From Filosporella fistucella (lineage: Eukaryota; Ascomycota; Leotiomycetes; Helotiales), in the NCBI GenBank assembly GCA_030077755.1, contig JAQJZZ010000001.1:1922001-1986000 (forward strand): a DNA stretch of 64,000 nt, in the 5' to 3' direction. This document shows, one piece after another, positions 36,708 through 48,845 of this stretch. Within the stretch, counting starts at the first letter, position 1. Each line of letters starts with the position of its first letter. The position numbers were made by a program, and so were the translations under genes. The notes beneath the pieces were generated by a model. That model searched no databases, had not been told where the DNA came from, and worked only from the letters and a program-made list of their open reading frames with translations.

Positions 36708-37087
36708 TGTACGAATAGAATGACCATGCAGAAGTAAGCCCAAACACTTCATTTTTCAACTTGGTACCGCCGTTGGACGTGGAACATCCATGTATAGTAC
36801 ATACTTGGGAAGGATGAATGCTCTACAAGTTGTATTCAAACTCGGACCTGTCTCCTTTCTTGGTCTTAACTCAGCCTTGCCGACTCGTCGCCCACCGATC
36901 ATCCCTGAGTCTTTGACTAAGGACATTACTATACGGATTAATCTAGTCGGTATAATTTTCTTCAGCCTTGCTCTTGAAGTGCATGTGATTGTTGAGACCT
37001 CAACGTAGTGAAAATATTCCACCAAGGCTGACCAAACGCCTTCTTACACCTTGCGACTCAATTAAAAGATCCCAATAGCCATCTCCT

Positions 37088-40000
37088 ATGACTAAGGAAC
37101 ACAAGATGCCACATGCAGAGGATCTTCAAGACCATGCTCGCATTGCCTTGGACAAAGCTATTCAATTTTCTTTCGACAATCAGAAGGAGGATGGCCACTG
37201 GGTTGCAGAGGTTTCCGCCGACGTTACGTTCACATCCGAATATGTTATGTTCAAATATGCAATGGGTCTGGATTTGAAGCAGGATGGAGAAGATCTCAAG
37301 AGGTGGTTGCTACAGGATCAGAAGGAGGATGGTTCTTGGGCACTTGCACCCGACTTACCAGGCAATAACTCGACGACTACCGAAGCATACCTCGCCCTAA
37401 AGATACTGGGTGTGCAATCAAACCACCCTCAGATGCTAAAGACACAAAGTTTCATGAAGAGCCATGGAGGGGTTGAGAAAGTTCGATTCTTCACTCGATT
37501 TTTCCTCTCAACTTTTGGACTCTTCCCATACTCGGCGATACCACAAATACCCGCAGAGCTGATCTTAATGCCTGCATCGTCACCGCTCAATATTTATACT
37601 CTCTCATCATGGGCTCGAAGCACACTGATACCCATACTCATATTCAGACATCACGAACCAATATACTCCCTTCCAAATGGTCGTAGTGCAAGTAATTCCT
37701 TCCTCGACGAGATCTGGTGCAATCCGGCAGACAAAAATGTCCCTTATGCCCCACCGATGTCGAAAATGTTCTGGGAGAAAGAGTACATAGAGCTTGGTTT
37801 CACGGCACTGGATAAATTTCTCGGGCAGTTGAATTGGCTCAAAAGTTCCCCTCTTCGAGATATGTCAAGAAGAAAATGTGTTAGCTGGCTCTTGGAGCAT
37901 CAAGAGAAAGATGGTGACTGGGCTGGATTCTTTCCACCTATGCATGGGTCTATCTGGGCACTGATCCTCGAAGGCTTTCCACTCGAAGGCAAGGTCATTC
38001 GTCTAGGGTTGGAAGCAATGGAGCGTTTGACAATTTGTGATGAGCGTGGAAAACGAGTTGCACCAACTGTTTCGCCTGTTTGGGACACTGCGTTGATGAT
38101 GAATGCACTTTGCGATGCAGGGCTGGCATCTGATCCTCGTGTCACGAAAGCTGTAAATTGGGTCAAGGATCGACAGCTATTGAATGATCATGGCGACTGG
38201 CGAGTTTATAGCAAGAATCAGATTCCAGGAGGATGGTCTTTCGAATACGCAAATACCTTCTATCCTGATGTCGACGATACTGCGGTGGTCGTTATGTCGC
38301 TTCTCAAGCATGACCCATACTCCATCAATACCAGTTGCGTACTGAATGCCACTGAGTGGATGCTGGGCATGCAAAATCCAGATGGCGGCTGGGGAGCATT
38401 TGACACCAAAAACGACAAACTATGGTTGCACAAGATTCCATTTAGTGACATGGATAGCCTTTGTGATCCAAGCTCAGCTGATATTACTGGAAGGCTGATT
38501 GAATGCTTCGGAATGCTTCTTACCCACAGAAAAGGATCTTTGGAAGTCGGCCTTCGCCAGAGGCTCATGCGATCATCTCAGAGAGGGTTACTCTGGCTGG
38601 AGGAAGACCAGCATTCTTGTGGAGGATGGTGGGGGCGATGGGGAAATAACTACAATTATGGCACTGGCAATGTGATGAGAGGTCTAGTATACTTTTCCGA
38701 AGACAATTTCCGTGTTCGTATCATGGTAGATAAGGCTACACGTTGGTTTGAAAAATGTCAAAATCCTGACGGTGGGTGGGGTGAGCATTTGAGGTCGTAC
38801 AACGAGCCAGAATGGATTGGAAAGGGGCCAAGCACTTCCGCTCAAACTGCATGGGCACTTCTTTCACTACAACCCTATCGACCACAGTCTGATCCTTTTA
38901 TCGAGAGAGGAATCAGGTGGCTTGTTGGCAATCAATCTGTAGATTCGGAAAACGGATCTTCATGGCCAATCGATGTGTACACTGCGACAGGGTTTCCCAA
39001 TGTTCTATATTTGGGTTACCCATATTACCACCACTTCTTCTCAATCATGGCATTGAAAAAGTATATTGACGGAAAAGTTCAGCCAAGATACGATGAGATA
39101 TCTCTTCCTGTCCAAATTCCTGCCGCGATGAATCAACCAAATATTCTTGTGATGGTAATTGGAAGTCGTGGAGACATCCAACCATTTCTGAGCATTTCTA
39201 GGACACTGAAAGAAAAGTATGGATATCGCATCAGAATTGCTACACATTCATTCCATCAAAACTTTGTCGAGGATCAAGGAGTGGAGTTCTTTGCAACGGG
39301 TGGAGATCCAGAAGCATTCGCACGAGCGTTCGAAGATAATCCTAGTATCCTACAATCTGCAATTCGAGGGGAGTATCGGATTCTGTATCGGTCTTTCAAT
39401 TCCATGCTGCAAAGATTTTGGGAAGCAAGCATGGTGAATGACATCAGTCACTCAGAGAAAAAAAACATCCGCCCTTTCGTCGCGGACAGTATTGTCTCCA
39501 GCTATTCAACTCTGACACATATTCATTGTGCCGAAAACCTTCAAGTACCTTTGGTTCTAGCTTCACTACAGCCATTATTAGCAACAACTGAGTTCCCAAA
39601 TGTTTTGACAATGTCAAAGCCCAGATTTACAACGGGTCGCAAGCTGAATGCTATGACGTCCTTCTTTTTGGATCTTATGTAAGTATCCCCCCGAAAAAGC
39701 GGCTCCTTAACTATGAATATTAACTGAGTTTAGAAATTGGTGTGTTTTTGGTCCGTTCTTGAACCATCTTCGAGCTCAGGTGTACGGAATGGCCGCGGCC
39801 TCCTGGACATGGGCAACGGTCGAGCTCCCAAAAATGAAGATCCCTCATATATGTCTATGGTCACCACACTTTGTCGCCAAACCAAGCGATTGGGACTCGA
39901 GCGTCACTATCGCGGGCTATGCATTTCCAGGGGACGTTGCTTATTCGGCACCAGAAGACCTGAAACAGTTTCTTACGTCGGAATGTAACTTGCTTCTCTT

Positions 40001-40979
40001 CTCTTTCGGTTCCGCCACGATGAGAAACCCGAACCGATTGATGAAAATGATTTTTGAGGCCACTGCTAGATTGGGTGTCAAAGCAATCATCTGCCATGGC
40101 TCCACGGATATCGAAAGCAGTCTGAAGCTTCCAGAACACATTTACATGGCCGAATCAATTCCACATTCTTGGATTCTCCCTCAAGTTCATGGTTTTGTTC
40201 ATCATGGTGGAGCTGGGCATACTGCCATTGGATTAAAATATGGCATCCCCCAACTCATCATGCCATTCTACCTGGATCAGAACTTTTGGGCAGCCAAAAT
40301 TGAACAACTTCAGCTTGGTCCTGTACCATTGGAACATCAAACTGTTACCATCGAGCAACTCCATTGTTCCCTTCAAGATCTGTTGTCAAGTAAATACAGA
40401 GAAAATTGCAGGTCGATGGCACACAAAGTTTCTAATGCTAGAGATGGTGCAGAGGTAGCTGCAGAGATGATTTCTCGTGTCCAAGGTTACGTCCACAATG
40501 CACCAAAATGTTGCATCATCCCATCTCTGAGAGCTCAATGGAAGCACAAATCCGCTGGTCTCCTGCTATCAGGTGCTGCTGCAGCTTGCCTTGTTTCGAA
40601 TGAAGTCTTGTATTGGTCAGATCTAGAGCTAAAAGGCATCTATACCTGGCCAGATCAAAAATCTATCGCAACCACTAGCATTATGGGACTTCTGGATCAA
40701 TTGACCTCCTTTTTGTCGAAATTGTTCTCCTTGATGTTGTGGGTGCTGTCGCTTTTCACCAATCCTCTAGGTGAAAACGCGCGCAACGAAAAGAATAGCG
40801 AACTCATCTGCGACCCTCTGAGGAAAGCCAAGATGGAGCAAGGAGAGTATGATTTGAGATGGATCAGTCACGAGCTTGGGCTAAACGTAAGCGAAAAGAT
40901 TGTGTACAATTGGAATGCTTTGAGCACTGATGCATTTCATCGTAAGATGGGATTGCATGTTCAGGTTGAAGGAGTCTGA
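37088..40979 (+). CDS. Triterpene cyclase-glycosyltransferase fusion (enfumafungin-synthase type), two exons, 1,278 aa
   Basis: Exons 37088-39678 and 39734-40979 (55-nt intron GTAAGT...TTTAG). Residues 1 to about 660 are a squalene-hopene-cyclase-type class II cyclase: QW-type repeats (DGSWALAPDLPG, DGDWAGFFPP, QNPDGGWGAFD, QNPDGGWGEHL) and the protonating motif DVDDTA at about 394-399 (the DxDDTA form, not the DCTAE of lanosterol synthases). After a linker of about 20 residues comes a GT-B fold of the GT28/sterol 3-glucosyltransferase type: NILVMVIGSRGDIQPFL at about 682 and HHGGAGHTAIGLKYGIPQLI...FYLDQNFW near 1010. The domain junction lies inside one uninterrupted exon, so the fusion is not a gene-prediction artefact. 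Known for this architecture: EfuA makes the glycosylated fernane-type scaffold of enfumafungin. Inferred: it cyclises squalene or its epoxide and glycosylates the product. The C-terminal 120 residues include a hydrophobic segment. Confidence 0.93.
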
Positions 40980-41212
40980 AGTACTTGAAATTTTACAGGG
41001 AGCAGCTTGGATAATCATACTTCCAAATTGAATGTAGCTGTAGACACGAATTATAGCTAATTAGAATAAAATATTTGGTGTTCATTTGCCCCTTTCCACC
41101 TCGCTTACAGCATCTGTTTGTAAATTCAACAAAGACATCTTATGGTACTGATTGATCTCGGGGAAGACAGGCGTTTGTCTTCTATCTAAATTTGCACCCG
41201 AAAATTCTCCAT

Positions 41213-42498
41213 TTACAAAGCTGTCTTAAAACTGCGGATGAGATTGAATGGCAAAATCGGTTTACCCTCATCTCGTTGCATGGTCGGAAAAGTCCAAACT
41301 GGTGTTGTCCAGATAAGCCAAGCTAGCACCCAAACATATCCCATACATCTTCCTGTCTTACAAAGTACCTGAGATGTTCCACCAAGTCTTACAGCGGTAG
41401 CAGTGATTGCATCCTCCAACATAATTCCTAGCGTTTGCATGCAGAAGAACTGCATTGCTCCGCTCTGACTGAGAGACAGACCTTGAGTCATATCCGAAAA
41501 CATATGGAAAATTCCTGAAACTGCAAAAGTACAGAAAATAAACAGATATCTGCCAATCATCCCACCTTTTCGTGCTCTTAGAGTGGCGTAAGTGATGAAA
41601 TAAGCAATACTTCCACAGCCACGACGTATCAACTGGTGGTAGAAAGTCCTATGGATAATTTAGATGCATTTCAAAAGATATCAGGACTGAAATACCCCCA
41701 AAAACGCCGAAGTGAATAGGAGTCCTTCACAGACCCAAATACCGGCGGCCAAGCCTGAACAGGAGTAATGCCGGATGCAATTGCAACCATGGCAAATGAG
41801 GAGTAGACTGCTTGTATTATGATGTATTGTACAGCCCAGTACCCAATGATACTGAAAATTCTCGTGTAGAACTCCTCTCTGGTAATCTCCGTGAGGCGAG
41901 CGAAGAATGAAATTCGGCCTTGAGAAAATATGACTGCATTGTCACTTTTCGGGGCAAGGCTGATGCCGTCCAAGATACAGATACAAATGGAGATTTTCAC
42001 TGCTGAGTCCCTAAGAAATTGCCCTTTGGTTGGTACGTAATTGTTGTCGCTCGATCTGAATGGTGGAATGTTCTTGATGGGCCATTTGGTTGCAGGAAAG
42101 CGACTTTGAAGACTGATGTCAGCACCGAAGGTGAGTTTGTCTACAGTGTTGTCGAAAAAACTAGAGTGCTGTTCTTTGATACGTTTCTCTGGATTATACA
42201 AAGGAACTGGATTCAATCCACCAAGTGATGATGTTGGTCCACCTTCCTTGTAAGTCCATTTGTGTAGAAGGACAGTGTCGACGTATAGAATGTTCACATA
42301 CACTCCTGCTGCTCCAACGAACGCACGAGTGATGCTATTGTGTATCAATCTAACAAAGGGTAACTCCAAGTAGGTACAGAAAGTGACAAGAGGGAGACAT
42401 CCCAGACGCAAGACTGAATCCCGTGACGTGAAGCCCAGCACGATGATCATGAGACCAAGCTGAAGTCCAACGAGGCTGACAGATGACTGGAAAGCCAT
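41213..42498 (-). CDS. Membrane-bound O-acyltransferase, wax-synthase-like, two exons, 412 aa
   Basis: Exons 42498-41696 and 41648-41213; a 47-nt intron (GTATTT...CATAG) restores W-G-T-F-Y-H-Q. The first exon is open further upstream but with stops and no ATG before 42498 (MAFQSSVSL, context GACATGG). The family pattern is clear: about eight hydrophobic segments, AWPPVFGSVKDSYSLRRFWG, FYHQLIRR, and the putative catalytic His in SGIFHMFSDM. Fungal relatives transfer acetyl groups from acetyl-CoA to hydroxyls of terpenoids (for example in meroterpenoid and trichothecene pathways). It is convergent with the cyclase-glycosyltransferase (233 bp between stop codons) and divergent from P450-2. Acetylation of a ring or sugar hydroxyl is inferred, matching the acetoxy group of enfumafungin. 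Confidence 0.88.
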
Positions 42499-43912
42499 GT
42501 CGCCTCGAAACAGAGGTAATTCTGGAGCTATATCGGACAGTATGGTGCTATACGTGTTGCGTTTGAAAATGTCGCGAACAAGGATTGAACTGGCTATAGT
42601 TGTATTTTCTGATCGTTCTGGAAACCAATGATACAAAGGGACAATTCGTGCTCGCGTTCACCCTTACCTGAGATAAGAGATATCTGCAATACTACATTGA
42701 GCTGGTTGTATGTGAGTTGACTCGGCATATTCACTCACCAATTTATTAGCTATCTGTCTGACTTGGTGTTATTGCAACCCTAGGCGAAGCCAACAATTCT
42801 ACCAATGCATTACGAGTTGCATTGCATATTATTGATGAAGATATTTCTAGCACAGCGCCAATACGTAAACTCGACAAGGTGTACTAGGGGACTATGCATG
42901 AAAGCGTTGTCATCATCTTTACCTACAAAGCCTGCGTGCATGAGTCTGCAGATCTTACCAACACCGAGGAGTATGAGAGAAATATCTTTAACAGATGAAG
43001 AAGGTCGTTAAGAAAGATGACTTCCTGAAAGACGGTGAGTCGGCAATTAATTTCAATTTCCCTCATCGATAAGACTTGAATACGAGGAGCTCAACTTCAT
43101 TCGCTGTAAAAATCCGAGCAAGACGCACTGGGCGTGGCAAGGAGGGGACTAATTGTACCAAGCTCCGGTGGTCAGCACTTCTAAAGCTGCATAGATGGGC
43201 CCCGAAAAACTAATTCAATTCCAAAGAGGCGGCCCCGAGTGGTGAGGTACGTTAAGATATGCTTGTAGGTAACTAAGTGGAGAGCTCAGCACTAAATAAA
43301 ACGAGAAAGAAATCCTGTGCTAGTGACGACGGCGGCTCCCTCGCTCCCATCAGCCACCCGCCGAAAGGCCCTAGCGAGAATCGTGTAGTGAAGATCTTAG
43401 ATCCGCTGTCAGCTCTTTTACCCGGTGCATCTGGAGGGCTGCCCATCCGACGTGGCGTTGCACTACTGCAGGCATAGAATTTCCAGGAATTAGTCCTGGT
43501 TCACCAGTACATGCCATTTTGATAGAGACACACCTTGACTAGCAATCCCGAATTTTAGATTAGACCTAGCTACCAGTAGGCACTTGGTTGTCCAGGCAAA
43601 CCTATCTTTCCCAGAAGTGAACTTGGGGTAGCGGAAACGGAGAGCTAATGCCGGTTGGAAGTGAACTATTTCGGCCCAGAAAATTTGTGATAGGTAGGAC
43701 TTCCCAAAATTTTGTCCATAGAAAAATCACCTCGCCAAAGAGCAACCCAGACAGACCCTCCGAGCATCCTCAGACTCGCCATTCCTTTGACTGGCATTCA
43801 GGGAGTATCTCATGCCCCCTCAACTTGGACCACAAGACGTCTATTGCTTCGCCATTGACTTTTCCGGTCATCACATGACAGACTTTAATAGTCCTCCTCA
43901 AGAATCAAGAAC
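42499..43912. promoter_or_regulatory. 1.4 kb bidirectional promoter region, acyltransferase / P450-2
   Basis: Lies between two head-to-head cluster genes. The 43140-43460 part is GC-rich with CGG/CCG-containing stretches, which could bind Zn2Cys6 regulators. I see no gene. Confidence 0.5.
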
Positions 43913-45711
43913 ATGATGGCTGGACAAATCTCTGGGATCCTCGGTGTATTGAGCTTGCAATCATTGACTCTGCTCGTCCTTTCTGTTGCAAGTCTTTTTT
44001 TGCTCACCTGGTGCATTACATCCTGGACTGCACATCGTGCATTCGCCCTTTCCAAGGCGACTGCGCCAGGTCTGAAAAGGCCACCAACTCTTCCATATGC
44101 TGTTCCATTTCTTGGACATGTCATTGAATTTATGAGAGACGGAAATGGCTTCATGTCAAGAACGGCGTAAGTTATCCTTACTCCCCTACTTATGGCAATC
44201 ACTCAATAAAGAATCAGGCAATACTTGGATAGAAACATTCCTGTGCGGATCATCCTGCCAATCTTCTCTAATTATGTTGTCTCAGGTCCTGAGAATGTCC
44301 TGGCATACTTTCGAGAATCTCACAATCTATCTACAACCACTCGAAGTGTTATTGTCATGAAAAATGCTTTCGGCTGTCCAGGTCACTTGGTTCACCAATT
44401 TGAGCCCAGAGTCATTCCTCTGGGAACAAAGCTGGAAGATAACATTGAACATCAGATTCTCCGTGCTGTCAACTCAGGTCTTTCAGGATCACATCTCGAT
44501 GGACTTTCTTCCCGTTTCCAAGAAAATATGGCAGCCAAAATCAGGACAGACCAATCAGACGAGCTGTTTGATAACGAGTGGAAAGCACTTCCTGACATTA
44601 ACGGTTTTGTCGAGAATCGGGTATTTGAAGCTGCCGTGGCGTCTATGTTTGGAACATTTATGGTTTCATTGAATCCTACGCTTGCTGAAGATTTCTGGAA
44701 CTTCAATAGATATATTGGGGCTTTGTTCATGGGGCTTCCATCATTTCTAAATCCAAAAGCAATCAAGGCAAGAGAGAAGATGGTTGACAATATCAAGCGT
44801 TGGTTGAGATTCACAGCAGAGAATTGCCCTGTAGAGAGCTTGGGAGACGTCGACTGGGAGCCGTACTATGGGAGTAAATTTACTCGTGAACGCCAAGTTC
44901 TGTTAACTAAGCGGGGAATTGTTGATGAAACTGCCAGAGCCGCTGAAAACTTTGCTTTCTTATGGGCGTAAGTACTCACCTTCATGATCCACATTATTAA
45001 GCTGACACAAACTCCAGTACAAATTCTAATTCAGTCCCAGCTGCAACATGGTTCCTGATAGAATGTCTCCATGATCCCAGTCTGAAACAGCGAGTTCTTG
45101 ACTGTATCCCAGCCTGCATCGACGAAGCATCTTCTTTATCAGAACGACCACCAAAATTCGACATCGTAAAGCTTTGTGATGACCCTCTACTATCTTCAGT
45201 CTATGCGGAAACTCTACGTCTTCGAACAGCAGTTTTGGTAGTCCGTCAACCAACCTCAGACGATTTTTCTTTTCGAGGCTGGCATATCAAGAAGGATGAA
45301 GTTCTCAGCCTCTCTACCCGTACTGAACAAATGAATGAAGATATCTGGAACTCGAAACACCGCCCACTTGAAGAATTCTACTCTGATCGCTTCATCATTG
45401 ACCCCAAAGAGCCCAATAGTGGCCCCCTCAGAAATCAGAAAGTGAAGAGCAAAGATGGTAAACCTTACTTCGCTATGGACGGCTTGCGTGGATCATGGGT
45501 TCCTTATGGAGGCGGTAATCATCTCTGCCCTGGAAGACACTTCGCCAAAAGAGAGATTATCACTGCTACTGTTATGTTTTTAAGTGCTTATGAGATGGAA
45601 ATGGTCGACGAAGGGAAGGGTAAGCCTGAGGTGGACATGAAATGTTTTGGTTTTGGAACCATGCCACCCAACAGGGCTATTCCGTTCCGAATCAAGAGAA
45701 GGGAGACATGA
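43913..45711 (+). CDS. Cytochrome P450 (cluster P450-2), three exons, 565 aa
   Basis: Exons 43913-44166, 44218-44967, 45018-45711; introns 51 and 50 nt, both joins in frame. The N-terminal anchor (SLTLLVLSVASLFLLTWCITSW) is followed by RPPTLPYAVPFLGHVIEF. ExxR is in AETLRLRTAV; the haem loop is PYGGGNHLCPGRHFAKREI. The G-G-G-x-H-x-C-P-G-R form and the overall length resemble CYP7/CYP8-like fungal P450s, a group that includes sterol- and triterpenoid-oxidising enzymes, rather than the P450-1 type. The central I-helix region (VPAATWFLIECLHDP) lacks the classical AGxxT motif, as in CYP8-type enzymes. It pairs head-to-head with the acyltransferase and tail-to-tail with P450-3. Scaffold oxidation is inferred; the reaction could be atypical. 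Confidence 0.92.
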
Positions 45712-46080
45712 AAATAATATTAGGCGATTTGAAATATAATAAATGGACGCCTCTTTAATTTGATATAAAACATACATGACTGTTCATTTGTAAACCGTGT
45801 TGCTACTACAGGCTTGATGTGGGGAAAATTTGGGGGTTGGTGAGAATCTTTCAGCGGGTTTCAGCGTTCATCGTGGGGCAGAAGGCGGGGTAATTTATGC
45901 TCATAAATGGGCTGGAAGGGAAATCTGCTGTGAAACTTCAATACTTCACGCATTGAATATTTAAATGAATGGGCCTTGTAGACAACCACCAGAACTCTCA
46001 TCGAAAATGTTATTTAATTTTTTCAAGCAAACAATTCAGAATCCCAAAGCAGTTCAACACCTGCGCTCAGAACGTCATAA
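45712..46080. other. Convergent intergenic, 369 bp
   Basis: Lies between the stop codons of P450-2 and P450-3; AT-rich 3' UTR-like sequence only. Confidence 0.5.
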
Positions 46081-47901
46081 CTATTTGTCATCCTCACTTC
46101 TTCGCTTTATTCGCACCTTAACATCGCTAGCTGGATGAGGAGCACCAGCTTCCATCCCCTTCTTCACATTCCAGGTCCCATCTGCATTCTTAGGACCCAG
46201 ATACTCAATATCCCAAAAAGCGACCATCGCGGCCACAAAAGTCAATACTTCCCTCTCCGCAAATAACCGCCCTTTACACATACTGTACCCGCCTCCAAAT
46301 GCATAAAGGTGTCTGGGCATTTCAGCTCTCTCTCTCTTTTCGTCTCGGGGGTCTTGGATAACGAATCGTCGGGAACTGAAGACCTTGGGCTGATCCCATA
46401 ATCTGGGATCTGTGTGTGCTGCACCATTATGTATACATACGACATTGCCAGCTTTTAGGTTGTAGGTGCGAGGTACAGCTCCTGTTCCACGTAGGAGGGC
46501 TGCATCGGCAGGCGATTCTGTGATATTGAAGTCTTCTTGGATGTACTTCTGTTCGACGCCTACAATATCTAAGCGCATGGTTTCAAGCCACGTAGACTTC
46601 GTCAACGGACATTGGCGAGAAAGAGCTGTGTGATTAAAAGATACCTCTCCGCTGGATAGAATCTTGACATGAGGTGCGACTTCTTGACGAATGGCAGCAA
46701 GGAGGGTGGGCGACGAGTAAGTATGGACGATAGTCCAAAAGGTAATAATATTAGCGTTCTGCCCAAGGTTAGATGAGATTGCCAGAGTATGATTTAATAC
46801 AAACCGTATGAAGACCCCAAAGAAGACTTAGCAGATTCGCAATGGCTGCTTTCTGGACTTCCTCCCCGCCACTTCTCCAGGTTCTATGTTGCATCTTTGC
46901 AAGCTCACTAACATCATTCATATCCTCCCAGCCCGGCACAGGCTCTCCTTTCTCATCAATAGCTTGGAAAGCACGAAACCAAGTTTCGATTGCTTTCTTT
47001 GACCGATTCAGGGCCGCCCGAGCATTTCTAATCTTGGAATTGAATGGCGGCATTCCAGTAAGAAGAAGCGGGAACTGAGAGTCAAAGGTGAAAACATCAT
47101 CCATAAGTTCCGGACATTGTTCAATAAGTGCTTTTCCAAACATTGCTGGAGTTGAAGCGCAGTATGCCCAACGAGTAACGAGACGAAAAAGATCTGCTTC
47201 AACTTCTTCGGCTTTTTCTTCAATCATACTGAGAGCACTTCTTTTCCAGGGATGCAAATTCGGACTGCCTCCTGCAACTGATGCGAACGAGAGGATAGAT
47301 TTGCCTACAGCCGCTGCGGTGCGGTCAGATGCATCCATCATGGCAGCTTCAGTCATCAAGAGGTTCAGATTCGATGAGATGTGGGAATAAAGATCAGGGA
47401 CAGTGGCTGTGGTACCCTCATCGCCGAAGCCATGTTTTGCAAGCCAATGTATCAATGGTTTATTGGAAAGAACTGTTGCCCGTTGTGCAAAGACTTGCTT
47501 AGAAAGGGATGGCATCAAAATCTGATAATGCTTATATCCAACAAGTCTGATTGCAAACGCTCCATCTCTGGTGTTGTCACTACGGACCCATTAGCAAACA
47601 ATTGACAATATATAATGACCTGTACGAACCGTGCATTGGTAAAGAGCCCTGCATTGTTTAAGATGTATGAAAATCCGTGTCCAATCCATGGGAACATATG
47701 AGGTAGCATTGGCGGCTCCTTGGGAGCATCTTGCTTCTGTTCTCTCACATACCTTGCTTCTGTCCAGAGTAGATAAAACAGAGCAAATGCTAATGTTACC
47801 ACAACTAATGAGAGTAACTGGTGGGCTTGAAATAGGTACCATAGATACCCAAGCATCACACCCCCCAATTTCTGTGCCATTGAGGTATCGAAAGAGCGCA
47901 T
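46081..47901 (-). CDS. Cytochrome P450 (cluster P450-3), three exons, 574 aa
   Basis: Exons 47901-47630, 47579-46805, 46758-46081. Intron 2 (46 nt) is clear. Intron 1 (50 nt, 47580-47629) uses a weak donor GTTCGT; it is the only choice I found that restores the frame into GAFAIRLVGYKHYQIL, and a CTAAT branch-point-like site lies near its end. An N-terminal anchor (LLSLVVVTLAFALFYLLW) precedes PPMLPHMFPWIGHGFSYIL. ExxR is in LETMRLDI; the haem loop is FGGGYSMCKGRLFAERE. In F-x-x-G-x-R-x-C-x-G the usual basic residue is Ser here and Pro after Cys is Lys. It is CYP7/CYP8-like, as is P450-2, but clearly distinct. ATG 47880 is an alternative start. Divergent from the oxygenase gene at 48846. Confidence 0.88.
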
Positions 47902-48845
47902 CGACCGCAATAGGGAGCAAGCTGAATCTCAAGATGCTTACTCCGCAAAATAAGGTAATTTTCAAGCAGTCAATGGATTCCGTCTCTCGTTGCTGAAGTT
48001 TGGAGTGGAAACAGATCGGCAGCGATAGGATTGGAAAATGGACCGGTCCGAAGAGCACTCAAGCAATGTTTTGCCATCGAACAGGTCGAATGTCTGACCA
48101 CCCGCATAATCGGGGTTTGGGGGTGACTGGAGGATGGCGCTACAGTAGTCCAGCGGGCAGAACTCCATTACAGCTTACTCGTTGCAATGTTACAGGGATG
48201 CCGCATGGTAGCTAGGGAGGTACCTGGATGCCTTACAGGCACTGCTAAGCTCTGATCAGGACACTCTCGCACTATATTCCTTCTCCCTGTCCACTAAATT
48301 GGCGCCAGAAATCCTGCAGCGATAAGAAAATGGGGCTTTTTGTGAGCGCCGGGTTGTGGCGAATAAATCCATATAGTGTCCACTCAGCACTATTTTCGCT
48401 GCTGCAACTAACTCGTCTGGAGACAGGTCTCCGAATAGCTTCATTTACTGAGCAAATCGTTCGCCAGAAAACCAAAAAAATTCGTTGATCCTCTTTGGCA
48501 ATCCACGCCTAACGGTAAGAAATTGACGTAAAAATCCCCGTTTATTGTAGACATTTCCATAAAATATATTTCACTCGGACAATGCGGACAGTTCAGGGTT
48601 GCCCACGTCCAATGACAAGGAAAGGATGGCGGAGAGGCACGATTGTATGAGGCTACCCACAGAGCTAAAGAAAACAGTACAGTTGCATGGACGACCAGGG
48701 AAACCCTGGTGGATGGTGTAAGTCTCTTTGTAATAGCAACCTCTGAGAGAAGTAATCAAATACTGCCATCGAACAGCTTCATATCCTCAGCGTCTGACAA
48801 CTTCGATAACAGTCCACCCCAAAAAGAATATTCATCATTATCATC
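47902..48845. promoter_or_regulatory. 0.94 kb bidirectional promoter region, P450-3 / oxygenase
   Basis: Third head-to-head intergenic region of the cluster. It carries several CCGG/CCCGC stretches near 48040-48150. I see no gene. Confidence 0.5.

Larger units (their letters stand above)
35706..37087. promoter_or_regulatory. 1.38 kb bidirectional promoter region, P450-1 / cyclase-glycosyltransferase
   Basis: Separates two head-to-head cluster genes and must drive both. It contains two identical copies of CCGAAATTCCACT (36269 and 36695). I see no coding frame. Confidence 0.55.

Noticed and set aside
37088..40979. Cyclase and glycosyltransferase as two adjacent genes
   Set aside because: The frame passes from cyclase through linker into the N-terminal GT half without a stop, and the only intron (39679-39733) lies within the GT domain and restores frame.
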